A DNA stretch of 64,000 nt from an uncultured Eubacteriales bacterium. GTDB taxonomy: Bacteria > Bacillota > Clostridia > TANB77 > CAG-508. The notes beneath the pieces were generated by a model that worked only from the letters and a program-made list of their open reading frames with translations, was not told where the DNA came from and did no database searches. This document shows positions 1 to 9,496 of this stretch, piece by piece (the first letter of the stretch is position 1; each line of letters begins with the position of its first letter). Location of the stretch: contig CATKWX010000004.1 of the NCBI GenBank assembly GCA_949840345.1, positions 1-64,000 on the forward strand. The letters run 5' to 3'. Both the position numbers and the translations under genes were made by a program.

Positions 1-304
1 TTTTAAAATATTTTTTGTATCAGAAAGTGCTTAATTGCTTCGGCAATTTTTATCTGCCTCACATTTATTATATTAACATAAAATATACCTGAAAATCAAG
101 CCTTTTTTCTTGGTAATTTATGGGAATAAAGTATGCCTTCGAAGGACGGAACGACGGGGGCGTCGTTCCCTACAGCAAAATTTGTAAAACAAATTTTGCA
201 TTATTCATTATTAATTATTCACTATTCATTATTCATTATTCATTAATATAATACATATATATTACATATATTGGTTTTTGCCTTAGAAAGGAATGATAAT
301 AATT
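1..304. repeat. Intergenic region with palindromic repeat and AT-rich repeat
   Basis: No gene is visible before the first CDS. Positions 148-173 hold one copy of the common palindrome GGAACGACG...CGTCGTTCC followed by CTACA, flanked by an AAATTTTG-type inverted repeat near 175-205. Then comes a run of TTATTCATTATTCACTATTCA units (about 200-245) that recurs throughout the window. Confidence 0.6.
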
Positions 305-538
305 ATGAAATCTAAAGGATTGGATTTTAAACATAAAGAAGTTGTAAGTATAAAAGATGGTAGACGTTTGGGCTATGTTCAAGATGTTACTGCAAATTTA
401 GAAGATGGTATGATTACTTCTATAATTGTGCCAGGAAACACAAGATTCTTAGGAATGTTTTCAGGGAATAACGATATTGTTATTCCCTGGCAAAACATAA
501 CATGTATTGGTGATGATATTATATTAGTTGATATTTAA
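305..538 (+). CDS. YlmC/YmxH-family PRC-barrel sporulation protein
   Basis: Small PRC-barrel protein of 77 residues. The N-terminal KGLDFKHKEVVSIKDGRRLGYV and the central PWQNITCIGDDIILV match the YlmC/YmxH family, which lies near sporulation or division genes in Clostridia. Its biochemical role is unknown. The ATG at 305 is chosen because AGAAAGGA (285-292) sits 12 bases upstream; the earlier in-frame ATG at 293 directly abuts that Shine-Dalgarno sequence. The gene converges on the yqeY-like gene and the two coding ends overlap by 15 bp, so their transcripts are antisense at the 3' ends. No CGG codon is present. Confidence 0.85.
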   Translation: MKSKGLDFKHKEVVSIKDGRRLGYVQDVTANLEDGMITSIIVPGNTRFLGMFSGNNDIVIPWQNITCIGDDIILVDI

Positions 539-970
539 TAATTCTTTTACTACTTCATTAATAGTTTTTCCATCAGCAGCTGCTCCTACTTTTTCTTTTG
601 CTAATTTCATTACCTTACCCATATCTTTCATTCCAGTAGCTGCTGTTTGTCCTATTATCTCTTTTATTATTGGTATTAATTCTTCTTTAGTTAATTGCTT
701 TGGCAAATATTCAGCTATTATATTTATTTCTTCTTTAATATTATCTACTAAATCTTGTCTTCCGCTTTTTTCGTAATCTGCTAATGAATCTTTTCTCTTT
801 TTTGACTCTTTTGCTATTATTTCTATTATTTGCTCATCATCTAATTCTATTTGCTTATCCTTTTCTATTTGTAGTATTGCTGCTCTTATCATTTGAATTA
901 CATTTTTTCTTAATTCTTTCTTCTCTTTCATACATATTTTTAAATCTTCCATTAATTTTTCTTTTAACAT
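524..970 (-). CDS. yqeY: GatB/YqeY-domain protein
   Basis: YqeY-family protein of about 149 residues, related to the tail domain of the GatB subunit of tRNA amidotransferase; YqeY itself has no firmly established function. The sequence shows the family pattern: MLKEKLMEDLKICMKEKKE, then IRAAILQIEK, KSGRQDLVDNIKEEI, EYLPKQL and GMKDMGKVMKLAKEK. ATG at 970 is preceded by AGGAGGG. An open frame extends 17 codons upstream to 1021, but that stretch is repeat-derived (MNSEEYKSLRDL also appears ahead of two other genes), so it is excluded. The 3' end overlaps the convergent ylmC-like gene. Confidence 0.88.
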   Translation of the reverse strand: MLKEKLMEDLKICMKEKKELRKNVIQMIRAAILQIEKDKQIELDDEQIIEIIAKESKKRKDSLADYEKSGRQDLVDNIKEEINIIAEYLPKQLTKEELIPIIKEIIGQTAATGMKDMGKVMKLAKEKVGAAADGKTINEVVKELLNIN

Positions 971-1263
971 ATTTTTTTCCCTCCTCAAATCTCGAAGAGA
1001 TTTGTACTCTTCACTGTTCATTATTCACTATTCTCTCTTATCTTGTGTATTTCTTGGGTATTCCTTTGGGGCCAGGGCGTAATTGGGTAGTGTAAGAGGG
1101 TATTCCTTACCGATTACGCCCCTACATTTTATTATTCATCGAGATGGGCACAGTGGTGTCACGTGTTTTGGGTATTCCCACAAACGGTGCCCCTACAATA
1201 ATTATTCACTTTTCATTATTATACAAGGGTGAGCTTTCGCTCACCCTTTATAGTTATGTATTT
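971..1263. repeat. Intergenic repeat cluster
   Basis: Contains the palindrome CAAATCTCGAAGAGATTTG with its TACTCTTCACTGTTCATTA tail (about 985-1032) and one copy of the GGGCACAGTGGTGTCACG ... AACGGTGCCCCTACA element (about 1146-1197). The rpsU-proximal hairpin is listed separately. No gene is seen. Confidence 0.6.
1225..1248 (-). terminator. Hairpin downstream of rpsU
   Basis: Ten-base-pair stem AAGGGTGAGC / GCTCACCCTT with a four-base loop, 16 bp beyond the rpsU stop. There is no clear U-tract on the minus strand, so termination is plausible but weak. Confidence 0.45.
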
Positions 1264-1434
1264 TTAAAATTTTCTTTTTCTAGCTGCTTCTGATTTCTTT
1301 TTTCTTTTAACACTTGGTTTTTCATAGTGTTCTCTTTTACGAACCTCTTGCAATACACCGTTTCTAGCGCATTGTCTTTTAAATCTTTTTAAAGCATCTT
1401 CTATATTTCCATTATTAACTTTTACTTCTGACAT
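1264..1434 (-). CDS. rpsU: 30S ribosomal protein S21
   Basis: Complete 56-residue S21, a small basic protein of the 30S subunit platform near the anti-Shine-Dalgarno end of 16S rRNA. The translation starts [20 protein letters not shown], continues with [20 protein letters not shown] and ends ARKRKF, which is the full family signature. AAGGAGGGG lies just upstream of the ATG at 1434. A strong sigma-A promoter (TTGACA, 18 bp, TATAAT) lies about 80 bp upstream, immediately after the prs stop codon, so rpsU can be transcribed independently of prs. An ACAC-CGT context contains CGG out of frame; no CGG codon is used. Confidence 0.96.
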   Translation of the reverse strand: MSEVKVNNGNIEDALKRFKRQCARNGVLQEVRKREHYEKPSVKRKKKSEAARKRKF

Positions 1435-1515
1435 TTAATTCCCCTCCTTCCAAAGTACACTCCTCATACTGCGGGATTTAGTTTTATACAATTGTCCTAT
1501 TTTTTAGACTTTGTT

Positions 1516-1545
1516 ATTATACATTATATGCACATTAAATGTCAA
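1516..1545 (-). promoter_or_regulatory. Predicted sigma-A promoter of rpsU
   Basis: On the minus strand TTGACA (1545-1540), an 18-base spacer and TATAAT (1521-1516). Both hexamers are perfect consensus. Confidence 0.7.
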
Positions 1546-1548
1546 TAC

Positions 1549-2487
1549 TTATTTAAAGATATCACCTAATGGTTTTGCTTCGTTTATCCTTTTTATTGCT
1601 TCTGCAAATAGCCCTGCTATAGATAATACTGTTATTTTATCTATCCTTTTTTCTTCTGGCAATGGTATTGTATTTGTTGTAACTAATTCTGATATTGCAG
1701 ATTTTTGTATTCTTTCTATTGCAGGTCCAGATAGAACGCCGTGTGTACAACCTGCATATATTTTTTTTGCTCCAAATTTTTCTAATAGATTTGCGGTTTC
1801 TGTAATCGAACCTGCTGTATCAACCTCATCGTCAAATACAATTGCATTTCTTCCTTTTACATCTCCAATTATTGTTGAAGCAATTGCTCTATCGTCATTT
1901 CCTTCTCTTCTTTTATCTATCATTGCTATTGGGCAGTTAAAATATTCTGCATACTTGTATGCTTTTTTAGAACTTCCTGCATCTGTTGCAACAATAACCA
2001 TATCTTCTATATTTTTGCTTTTGAAATATGTTTCTAACAAATTTTCTGCTGTTAATCTATCGCAATTTATATTAAAGTATGCTTGTATTGCAGGGTTATG
2101 TAAGTCGCATGTTATAACTCTATTAGCTCCAGCAACTTCTAGAAGTGATGCCATTAATTTTGCTGTTACTGGTATTCTTGGTTGATCCTTTTTATCTGAT
2201 CTTGAATATGGGAAATATGGTAATACTACATTTATTCTTCTTGCAGAAGCTCTTTTGGCAGCATCTATAGTTATTAATAACTCCATTATTCTTTCATTTA
2301 CTGGTGGTTCTACTGTTTGAACTATATATACGTCTTGTTCTCTTACTGTTTCTTTTATTTGTACAAAATTATTGTCATTCTTGAATTTGAATGAATCAAT
2401 TTTTCCCATTGGTAATCCTAAATAATCACAAATTTCTTTAGTAAAGTTTTCTGCTGATTTGCAGGCAAAAATCTTTATATTTTCCAT
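1549..2487 (-). CDS. prs: Ribose-phosphate pyrophosphokinase (PRPP synthetase)
   Basis: Makes phosphoribosyl pyrophosphate from ribose 5-phosphate and ATP for nucleotide, His and Trp synthesis. The 312-residue length is normal. Landmarks are the flexible-loop/ATP region YFPYSRSDKKDQPRIPVTAK, ITCDLHNPAIQAYF, and the PRPP-binding loop IVFDDEVDTAGSI. The usual ribose-5-phosphate loop with D-x-GG-x-x-RA reads ATDAGSSKKA here and DLHAGQ reads DLHNPA, so this is a divergent class I member or a variant subgroup. ATG at 2487 follows a GGAGGGTAGTT-type ribosome site. It is followed by rpsU on the same strand, which has its own promoter. Confidence 0.92.
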   Translation of the reverse strand: MENIKIFACKSAENFTKEICDYLGLPMGKIDSFKFKNDNNFVQIKETVREQDVYIVQTVEPPVNERIMELLITIDAAKRASARRINVVLPYFPYSRSDKKDQPRIPVTAKLMASLLEVAGANRVITCDLHNPAIQAYFNINCDRLTAENLLETYFKSKNIEDMVIVATDAGSSKKAYKYAEYFNCPIAMIDKRREGNDDRAIASTIIGDVKGRNAIVFDDEVDTAGSITETANLLEKFGAKKIYAGCTHGVLSGPAIERIQKSAISELVTTNTIPLPEEKRIDKITVLSIAGLFAEAIKRINEAKPLGDIFK

Positions 2488-2593
2488 AACTACCCTCCAA
2501 AAATATTATAATAATATCATTATAAAGGATTAATTTTGCAAAAACAACCCTAAATTGCTTTTTTTGACATTATTTTTATAAGTATATATTTTC

Positions 2594-2623
2594 AAAAAAA
2601 CCTTTAGGGTAATCCTAAAGGTT
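2594..2623 (-). terminator. Rho-independent terminator of the dockerin/BspA gene
   Basis: On the minus strand AACCTTTAGG, loop ATTA, CCTAAAGGTT followed by a run of T, 18 bp after the stop at 2641. Confidence 0.8.
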
Positions 2624-2640
2624 CCTTTTGCAACTATATA

Positions 2641-4965
2641 TTAAACGAACTTTTCCGCAAACATCTTTAATTTATTTACACTTTCACTTAAACTTGCTTT
2701 TGCTGCATTTCTTGCTGTTACACTCTGTATTTTACAATTTTTAAACATATCTTCAACACTTGCTTTGTCTGTGTTCCAATTTGAACTTACATATATATTT
2801 ATTAACTCCGTACAACTTTCAAACATATTATTCATATCTCTTACTTTACTTGTATCAAAACTACTTAAATCCAAACTTGTTAATGCTTTGCAATTACAAA
2901 ACATATTATTCATATCTGTTACTTTACTTGTATCAAATCTGCTTATATTTAAATTTGTTAGCAATTCACAATTAGCAAACATTGCACTCATATTAGTTAC
3001 ATTACTAGTATCAAAACTACTTAAATCCAAACTTGTTAATGAATTACCAAAAAGTCCTCCAAACATATCTGACATATCTGTTACTTTACTTGTATCAAAA
3101 TTGCTTAAATTTAAATTTGTTAGCCTTCTACAATTAGAAAACATTTTTTTCATACTTGTTACATTTTCTGTGTTGAAACCACTTAAATCTAAACTTGTTA
3201 ATGATTTACAATTAGCAAACATATTTTGCATATTTGATACATTAGATGTATCAAAACTATTTAAATTTAAACTTGTTAAACTTTCACAACCACCAAACAT
3301 ATTATACATAGTTATTACTTTATTTGTATTAAGTCCTCCTAAATTCAAGTTTACTAAGCTTTCACAACCACTAAACATATTTTGCATATTTGATACATTA
3401 GATGTATCAAAACTACTGAAATCCAAATTTGTTAAATTCTTACAACCATCAAACATATAACTCATATTTGTTACTTTACTTGTATTTAGATTACTTATAT
3501 TATCTATTCCTTGTAAATTTGTTAATCCTTTAAACCAATATTTTATTATTCTTGGTGCTATTGCATCAACTATGTTTATTTGGGTTATTTGTGCTTTTTC
3601 CTCTTCCCATGGTATAGATCTAGTAAATTCCTTTTTACCTATATCTCCATATTCCTTTACTACTGTTTTTCCAGCTATTTTTTTATCTGTTGCAGTAAAA
3701 GCTAATGTTCCATCATTATATAATGTAGCATATATCTTAGAATTTTCCTCTGTTCTAATTAAATATGTTGCTGGGCAATCACTAAATGTTCCTACGATTG
3801 ACTTATTATCTGTATTCCAATTAGCCCCAACGTCTATATTCGTTAAACCGCTATGCATAAACATATAGTCCATATTAATTACATTATTTGTATCAAAATT
3901 ACTTAAATCTATTGTTGTCAATTTTTCACAATATCCAAACATTGATGTAATATGCGTCACATTGCTTGTGTCAAAATTACTCAAATCTAAACTTGTTAAA
4001 TTTGTACAATATTTAAACATACCTTCCATTTCTTTTACATTATTTGTGTTGAAGCTACTTAAATTCAAACTAACTAAATTTCCGCAATCTGAAAACATAT
4101 AATTCATATTTGTCACTTTGCTTGTATCAAAACTACTTAAATCTAAGTTAGTTAATTTGTTACAGCCTGAAAATAGAAAATTCATATCTGTAACTTTACT
4201 TGTATCCAAATTACTTATGTTGTCTATTTTTTCTAACTCTGTTAATCCCAAAAACCATCTTTCCAAATATTTTGGTTTTATTGAATCAACAATATCTACA
4301 CTTCTTATTTGTTCTGTTTCATCTTTCCACGGAGCAGAATAATAAAATTCTTTTTCATATATATCTCCATATTTTTTTACTACTGTTTTTCCTTCTATTA
4401 CTTTATCAGTTGCTGTAAATGCTAATGTTCCATCATTATATAATGTAGCATATATCTGATTTGTTCCTCCTACTGATGGCTCTTTTACATACTCTTTTAT
4501 ATCTTTTATTTTTACTTGAACTAGTTTTAATCTAACAACATCTGTTATTGACTTCTTTCCGTCACTATTCATATCACTAGACTTTGCTCTTTCTCCTTCA
4601 AGTATTTTTATATTTGAGACATGTAATTGACATTGAACTACATCTGTTATTGTAATTTTTCCATCCCCGTTTGTATCTCCTATAACAGATAGCTTATACT
4701 GTGTTCCTCCAAATTCTAAAGTCATTCCAGTTTTTACAATGTCACTATTCTCTGCAATTTTTCCTTCTTTATTTTTTATTACAACATTTTCTTCAGTCGA
4801 TAGATTACTTTTAAAATCTGCAATAGTTGTTTCTGGCAATATTTTTGTAATACATCCATCTTCTTGTGTGTATATTCCAAAATCTGTGGCTTGTACTCTA
4901 GTTCCTAATAAGAGCAATAATACAATTGACAATAGAACTTTTAATATAAATTTAGTCTTTTTCAT
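2641..4965 (-). CDS. Secreted BspA-like (DUF285) repeat protein with dockerin domain
   Basis: 774 residues. An N-terminal signal peptide ends at about VQA-26. Residues about 95-150 form a type I dockerin-like pair of calcium loops, DTNGDGKITITD and DMNSDGKKSITD. The rest is two modules, each opening with an IYATLYNDGTLAFTATDK strand unit followed by many 23-25 residue DUF285 repeats of the type LDLSSFDTSNVTNMSYMF. Such leucine-rich repeats occur in bacterial surface proteins that bind host or microbial ligands; the target is unknown. A dockerin implies docking to a cohesin, none of which is seen here. No C-terminal anchor is visible. It is a single-gene unit with its own terminator. Confidence 0.85.
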   Translation of the reverse strand: MKKTKFILKVLLSIVLLLLLGTRVQATDFGIYTQEDGCITKILPETTIADFKSNLSTEENVVIKNKEGKIAENSDIVKTGMTLEFGGTQYKLSVIGDTNGDGKITITDVVQCQLHVSNIKILEGERAKSSDMNSDGKKSITDVVRLKLVQVKIKDIKEYVKEPSVGGTNQIYATLYNDGTLAFTATDKVIEGKTVVKKYGDIYEKEFYYSAPWKDETEQIRSVDIVDSIKPKYLERWFLGLTELEKIDNISNLDTSKVTDMNFLFSGCNKLTNLDLSSFDTSKVTNMNYMFSDCGNLVSLNLSSFNTNNVKEMEGMFKYCTNLTSLDLSNFDTSNVTHITSMFGYCEKLTTIDLSNFDTNNVINMDYMFMHSGLTNIDVGANWNTDNKSIVGTFSDCPATYLIRTEENSKIYATLYNDGTLAFTATDKKIAGKTVVKEYGDIGKKEFTRSIPWEEEKAQITQINIVDAIAPRIIKYWFKGLTNLQGIDNISNLNTSKVTNMSYMFDGCKNLTNLDFSSFDTSNVSNMQNMFSGCESLVNLNLGGLNTNKVITMYNMFGGCESLTSLNLNSFDTSNVSNMQNMFANCKSLTSLDLSGFNTENVTSMKKMFSNCRRLTNLNLSNFDTSKVTDMSDMFGGLFGNSLTSLDLSSFDTSNVTNMSAMFANCELLTNLNISRFDTSKVTDMNNMFCNCKALTSLDLSSFDTSKVRDMNNMFESCTELINIYVSSNWNTDKASVEDMFKNCKIQSVTARNAAKASLSESVNKLKMFAEKFV

Positions 4966-5210
4966 TGATCTTCTCCTTTATTATAAATTTACTTAATTTT
5001 AGTATTATTCTAGTTTTTATTCAAGAGTATGTATTTCCTAATAGTTACTGTTTTATTTGCGGATTATTGCATTTTCACATATCTTTACAATTTTATTACA
5101 TTTTTGTATTATGAAAGCAATTTTTTATGTGCTTTGTTTATGCTACGGATACAATAATTTTTTAAAATTATATTTAATTGATTGATAAACACGACCTTTC
5201 CTAATACATA

Positions 5211-5237
5211 AAAAAAGAGCGCTAGTTGCGCTCTTTT
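5211..5237 (-). terminator. Rho-independent terminator of ftsH
   Basis: Minus strand AAAAGAGCGC, loop AACTA, GCGCTCTTTT with a T run. It lies 9 bp after the ftsH stop and closes the rplI-dnaB-tilS-ftsH block. Confidence 0.85.
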
Positions 5238-5245
5238 GGTTTCTT

Positions 5246-7049
5246 TTAATCTTTAAATATTTCGTCAAATTCTTCTCCGTCTATTTTTTCTTTTTCTAGA
5301 AGTCTTGTTGCTACAGCATGTAATTTGTCTATATTTCCACTTAATATTACTTCTGCTGTTTTGTATGCTTTATCTATAATTTTCTTAACTTCCTCATCTA
5401 TTATAGCTGCTGTTTCTTCACTAAAGTTCTTAGTTTGAGTAAAGTCTCTTCCTAGAAATACTTCTTCTTGCCCAGAGCCAAACATTATAGCTCCTATTCT
5501 TTCACTCATTCCGTATTTTGTAACCATTTCTCTAGCTATTTTTGATGCTCTTTCTATATCATTACTTGCTCCTGTTGAAATGTCATTTAATATTAATTGT
5601 TCTGCAACTCTACCACCTAGTAATGATACAATATTTTCTTCCATTTCTATCTTAGACATAAAAGATTTATCTTCTGTTGGTCTATACATAGTATATCCAC
5701 CAGCCATTCCTCTTGGAACTATTGATATTTGATGTATTGTATCTTGTGATGGTAAGAATCTACTTACAACTGCATGGCCTGCTTCGTGGTATGCAACTAA
5801 TTTATTTTCCTTATCGCTTCTTACTCTAGTTTTCTTTTCTGGTCCCATTGTAACCTTTATCATTGCATCTTCTATTTCAACCATATTTATAACATCTTTG
5901 TTTCTTCTTGCTGCAAGTAAGGCAGCTTCATTTAATATGTTCTCTAAATCTGCTCCTGCAAATCCTGATGTGTTTCTTGCAATTGTTTTTAAATCTATAT
6001 CGTCACCCAATTTTTTCTTTCTTGCATGAACCTCTAATATTTGTTCTCTTGCCTTTACATCCGGTGCAGAAACTACTATTTGTCTATCAAATCTTCCTGG
6101 TCTTAATAATGCTTTATCTAATACATCTGGTCTGTTTGTTGCAGCTAAAACTATTACTCCTTCGTTTGTTCCAAATCCATCCATTTCAACTAACAATTGA
6201 TTTAATGTTTGTTCTCTTTCGTCGTGTCCTCCACCAAGTCCAGCTCCTCTTTGACGTCCAACTGCATCTATTTCGTCTATAAATATTATACAAGGTGCAT
6301 TTTTCTTTGCTTGTTCAAATAAATCTCTAACTCTTGAAGCACCAACTCCAACGAACATCTCAACGAAGTCCGAACCACTTATTATAAAGAATGGCACTCC
6401 TGCTTCTCCTGCTACTGCTTTTGCTAAAAGAGTTTTACCTGTTCCTGGAGGTCCTACAAGTAGAACGCCCTTTGGGATTCTAGCTCCCATATCTGTAAAT
6501 TTCTTTGGTGACTTTAAAAATTCTACTATTTCTTCTAATTCTTCTTTTTCTTCATCTACACCTGCTACATCGTCAAATGTAATTCTATTTTTCTCTCCAA
6601 CGCCCATCATTCTTGCTTTGCTTTTCCCAAATGACATTGTTTTATTTCCGCCCCTGAGAATTTCCATTCATAAATAACATCAAGAATAATAAGAATATTA
6701 TAAGTATTCCAAATGGTGAAAGAAGCCCAATGACTGTCATTATAATTGATTCTGATTTTTCCTCTAAAGTTATATTTCCTGATACTAAATGTTTATTAAT
6801 ATTATCCATAAAGCTATCTAAGCTTGGTATTACTACCTCTTTTTCTGTTGTAGAACCTTTTAAATTAACATATGCCTTTGTTCCATCTGATGTAAGTTTT
6901 ATATCTTTAACTTCTGCATTTTCTATTTTAGTCATTAATTCAGAATATGTCATTTTTCTATCAGAATTTTCTAATAATGCTGTTATTAAAACTATAAATA
7001 TTATTCCTATTATTAACCACATTGCCAAAGTTTTCAAACTACTTTTCAT
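5246..7049 (-). CDS. ftsH: ATP-dependent zinc metalloprotease FtsH, read through a +1 recoding site
   Basis: Membrane-anchored AAA protease that degrades misfolded membrane and short-lived regulatory proteins. It lies in two frames: 6642-7049 (two membrane helices, extracellular FtsH_ext domain) stops after NGNSQGRK, and 5246-6667 carries the ATPase and protease. Skipping C at 6650 in CAG GGG CGG AAA TAA gives [19 protein letters not shown], the normal FtsH linker, and a 600-residue protein of family length. Motifs in the joined protein: Walker A GPPGTGKT (199-206), Walker [13 protein letters not shown] around RPGRFDR, zinc site HEAGH (421-425). ATG at 7049 has AGGAGG. Internal reinitiation at ATG 6637 is the alternative, but it would leave the ATPase unanchored. 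Confidence 0.9.
6647..6653 (-). other. +1 recoding site GGG-CGG-A in ftsH
   Basis: The frame-0 codons are GGG CGG AAA TAA. Dropping the C restores GGA AAT AAA ACA ATG (GNKTM). The frame-0 stop lies two codons after CGG. Confidence 0.85.
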
Positions 7050-7176
7050 AAATTCCTCCTATGTTTAGCGTCTATTATATTGTATTATTATCATTCGGGT
7101 CGCCTAAGGACGCCACCCCCATACAACCATTTTTGCATTATAGTATTTTAAATAATATCATATTAATTTTTTATTT

Positions 7177-8154
7177 TCAATACTTTATAAATAAAATATT
7201 TTTATGCTTTATTTCTACTTTTAATCCCTTTGTTGGTATTAAAAATTTATTTCCTATATTATTATTACACAACTTTATTATATCTTCTATATTCGTTTTT
7301 TCTATCCCTTTAGTATGATGATTAAGTTTATAAGCCGTATATAATATTAATCTTCTTTTTATTACTACATCTAAAGAATTAAATTCTTTTAAGCTTAACT
7401 TTATTTCATTCTTATCTTCACTTATACAAATATTATTATATTCTTTTTCTACAATTTTATTTATATATTCGCTCTCTTCTGTTGCAACAACTGATAATCT
7501 ATTTATTGTATTTATAATATTTGGGTTAAACTCTCTTTTTATGTATGGTATCACTATATTTCTTATTTTATTTCTACTATATAAATTTTCATCATTTGAT
7601 TCATCATGTCGTGTCTCTAAATTATTAAATTTACAATAGTTTTCTATCTCTTCTCTTGAAGTTTCAATTAAAGGTCTTATATATTTATTATCTCTTTTAG
7701 GCTCTATTCCTTTTAAGCCTGAAACTCCGCTTCCTCTTAATATATTCATAATTATAGTTTCTGCTTTATCATTACTATTATGAGCAATTGCAATTTTATT
7801 TGAATTTGTTTGTTTTAATACCTCGTCAAAAAATTTGTATCTTTCATTTCTTCCAGCTTCTTCTGTACTTATCTTTTCTTTTTTTGCAATATTTAATACA
7901 TCTATGTGAGCGACATATACTGGTACATCTATTTTTTTACAAAAACTCACAACATATTCTTCATCTGTTTTTGCATTTTTTCTTATCATATGATTTATAT
8001 GTGCTACAAACAGCTGTAAACCATATCTTTCTTTTATGCTATTTAATATATGTAATAAACATATCGAATCTGGTCCGCCAGATACGCCTATTACAATTCT
8101 ATCGCCATTTTGTATTAAATTGTATTTTTCTATTGTTTTTACTATGCTTTCCAA
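7177..8154 (-). CDS. tilS: tRNA(Ile)-lysidine synthase
   Basis: Converts the wobble C of the CAU anticodon of tRNA-Ile2 to lysidine using ATP and lysine, which is essential for reading AUA. The N-type ATP-pyrophosphatase loop is SGGPDS (residues 25-30 from the chosen start), followed by LFVAHINHMIR and the IAIAHNSNDKAETI region typical of TilS. The TTG at 8154 is preferred: AGAGGAG lies 6 bases upstream, and translation begins 11 bases after the dnaB stop, so the genes are coupled. An ATG at 8214 in the same frame would overlap dnaB by 49 bp and has no such support. The length of 325 residues is short for the family and fits a version with a reduced C-terminal domain. Confidence 0.9.
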   Translation of the reverse strand: MESIVKTIEKYNLIQNGDRIVIGVSGGPDSICLLHILNSIKERYGLQLFVAHINHMIRKNAKTDEEYVVSFCKKIDVPVYVAHIDVLNIAKKEKISTEEAGRNERYKFFDEVLKQTNSNKIAIAHNSNDKAETIIMNILRGSGVSGLKGIEPKRDNKYIRPLIETSREEIENYCKFNNLETRHDESNDENLYSRNKIRNIVIPYIKREFNPNIINTINRLSVVATEESEYINKIVEKEYNNICISEDKNEIKLSLKEFNSLDVVIKRRLILYTAYKLNHHTKGIEKTNIEDIIKLCNNNIGNKFLIPTKGLKVEIKHKNILFIKY

Positions 8155-8165
8155 TATTTGCTCCT

Positions 8166-9494
8166 CTACATATTTTTTTCTATGTTTACGAATTTTGTGT
8201 AATTTCCTAACCACAACAATTCTACTGTTCCAGTTGAACCGCCTCTATGCTTTGCAAGTGTAATTTCTGCAATATTTTTCTTTTCACTATTTTCATTATA
8301 ATAATCATCTCTATATAAAAACATTACTATATCTGCATCTTGCTCTATCGCACCAGACTCACGTAAATCTGATAACATTGGTCTATGGTCTTGTCTTTGT
8401 TCTGCAGCTCTTGATAATTGTGATAAAGCTATAACTGGAACATCTAGCTCTTTTGCAAGTATCTTTAAAGACCTGCTTATTTCAGAAATTTCCTGCTCAC
8501 GGCTAGCATTTCTTTTATTGCTTGCTTGTACTAATTGTAAATAATCTATTATAACTAAACCTATATTTTTTTCTAATTTTAATTTTCTACATTTTGCTCT
8601 TATTTCCATAATAGAAATCCCTGGTGTATCATCAATGTATATTGGTGCTTCTGATAATGGTCCTAAAGCTGTAGCAAGTTTTACCCAATCATCTTCTTCA
8701 ATTTTTCCTGTTCTAACTTTGTTACTATCTACCATTGCTTCACTACATAACATTCTATTTACTAATTGCTCTTTTGACATTTCTAAGTTGAATATAACTA
8801 CTGGTACATTTGCCTTTAATGCTGCATTTGTAGCAATGTTTAATACAAATGCAGATTTACCCATTGCAGGACGCGCAGCAACTAAAATCAAATCAGAATT
8901 GTGCAATCCAGCTGTTTTATAATCTAAATCTGCAAACCCTGTTGGAATACCTGTTATTGGTGTCTTTTGATTGTATAATCTTTCTAATTCTGCAAAAGAT
9001 TCTACTAATATATCCTTTATAGGAGTATACCCTTTTGCATTCTTTTTTTGTGTTATTTCAAATATTCTTTTTTCTGCTAAATCCATAATACTGTCTACTT
9101 CTTCAGTTTCTGCATATCCTAATGATACAATATCATTTGAAGCTTTTATTAGATTTCTTAAAATAGATTTTTCTTCTACTATTTTTACATATCTATCTGC
9201 ATTTGAAACAAGTGGTACCTTGTCTGGTAATATTGCAAGGTATTCTAATCCGCCAACAGCCTCAAATTTTCCCATTGTTACTAACTCATCTTTTACTGTT
9301 ATTATATCTATTGGTTCTGCTCTATTATATAAATTGAATATTGCCTCAAAAATTGTTTTATTATCTTCTCTATAAAAATCTTCTTTTCTTAGTACTTCTA
9401 GTGCCTCTATTACAGCATCTTTATCTGTAAGCATACTTCCTAGTACTGCTTGTTCTGCTTCTATGTCGTGTGGTGGGATTTTTCCTATTTCCAT
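8166..9494 (-). CDS. dnaB: Replicative DNA helicase DnaB
   Basis: Hexameric 5'-3' helicase that drives the replication fork. It has the N-terminal DnaB domain (IPPHDIEAEQAVLGSML), a linker helix and the RecA-like C-terminal domain with Walker A ARPAMGKSAF, Walker B LVIIDYLQL and SDLRESGAIEQDADIVMF. 442 residues is normal, and no intein interrupts it. Two ATGs compete at 9500 and 9494; AGGAGA abuts the first and lies 6 bases from the second, so 9494 is chosen. It sits between rplI (stop 3 bases upstream) and tilS, the common Firmicute order. Confidence 0.96.
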   Translation of the reverse strand: MEIGKIPPHDIEAEQAVLGSMLTDKDAVIEALEVLRKEDFYREDNKTIFEAIFNLYNRAEPIDIITVKDELVTMGKFEAVGGLEYLAILPDKVPLVSNADRYVKIVEEKSILRNLIKASNDIVSLGYAETEEVDSIMDLAEKRIFEITQKKNAKGYTPIKDILVESFAELERLYNQKTPITGIPTGFADLDYKTAGLHNSDLILVAARPAMGKSAFVLNIATNAALKANVPVVIFNLEMSKEQLVNRMLCSEAMVDSNKVRTGKIEEDDWVKLATALGPLSEAPIYIDDTPGISIMEIRAKCRKLKLEKNIGLVIIDYLQLVQASNKRNASREQEISEISRSLKILAKELDVPVIALSQLSRAAEQRQDHRPMLSDLRESGAIEQDADIVMFLYRDDYYNENSEKKNIAEITLAKHRGGSTGTVELLWLGNYTKFVNIEKNM

Positions 9495-9496
9495 TC

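Noticed and set aside
970-1021. N-terminal extension MNSEEYKSLRDL of the yqeY-like gene and similar starts at 30150 and 31435
   Set aside because: The same codons precede unrelated genes because they come from the intergenic repeat; each gene has a better start with AGGAGG downstream.
2760-3460. Long open frames opposite the BspA-like, adhesin and low-complexity genes
   Set aside because: They are antisense shadows of repetitive, stop-poor coding sequence with no ribosome sites and hydrophobic repeated translations.
6635-6637. Internal ATG as an independent start for the FtsH ATPase half
   Set aside because: Possible with GGGGCGG upstream, but it would leave a separate membrane stub and a soluble protease, unlike any FtsH, and would ignore the shared CGG-A pattern.
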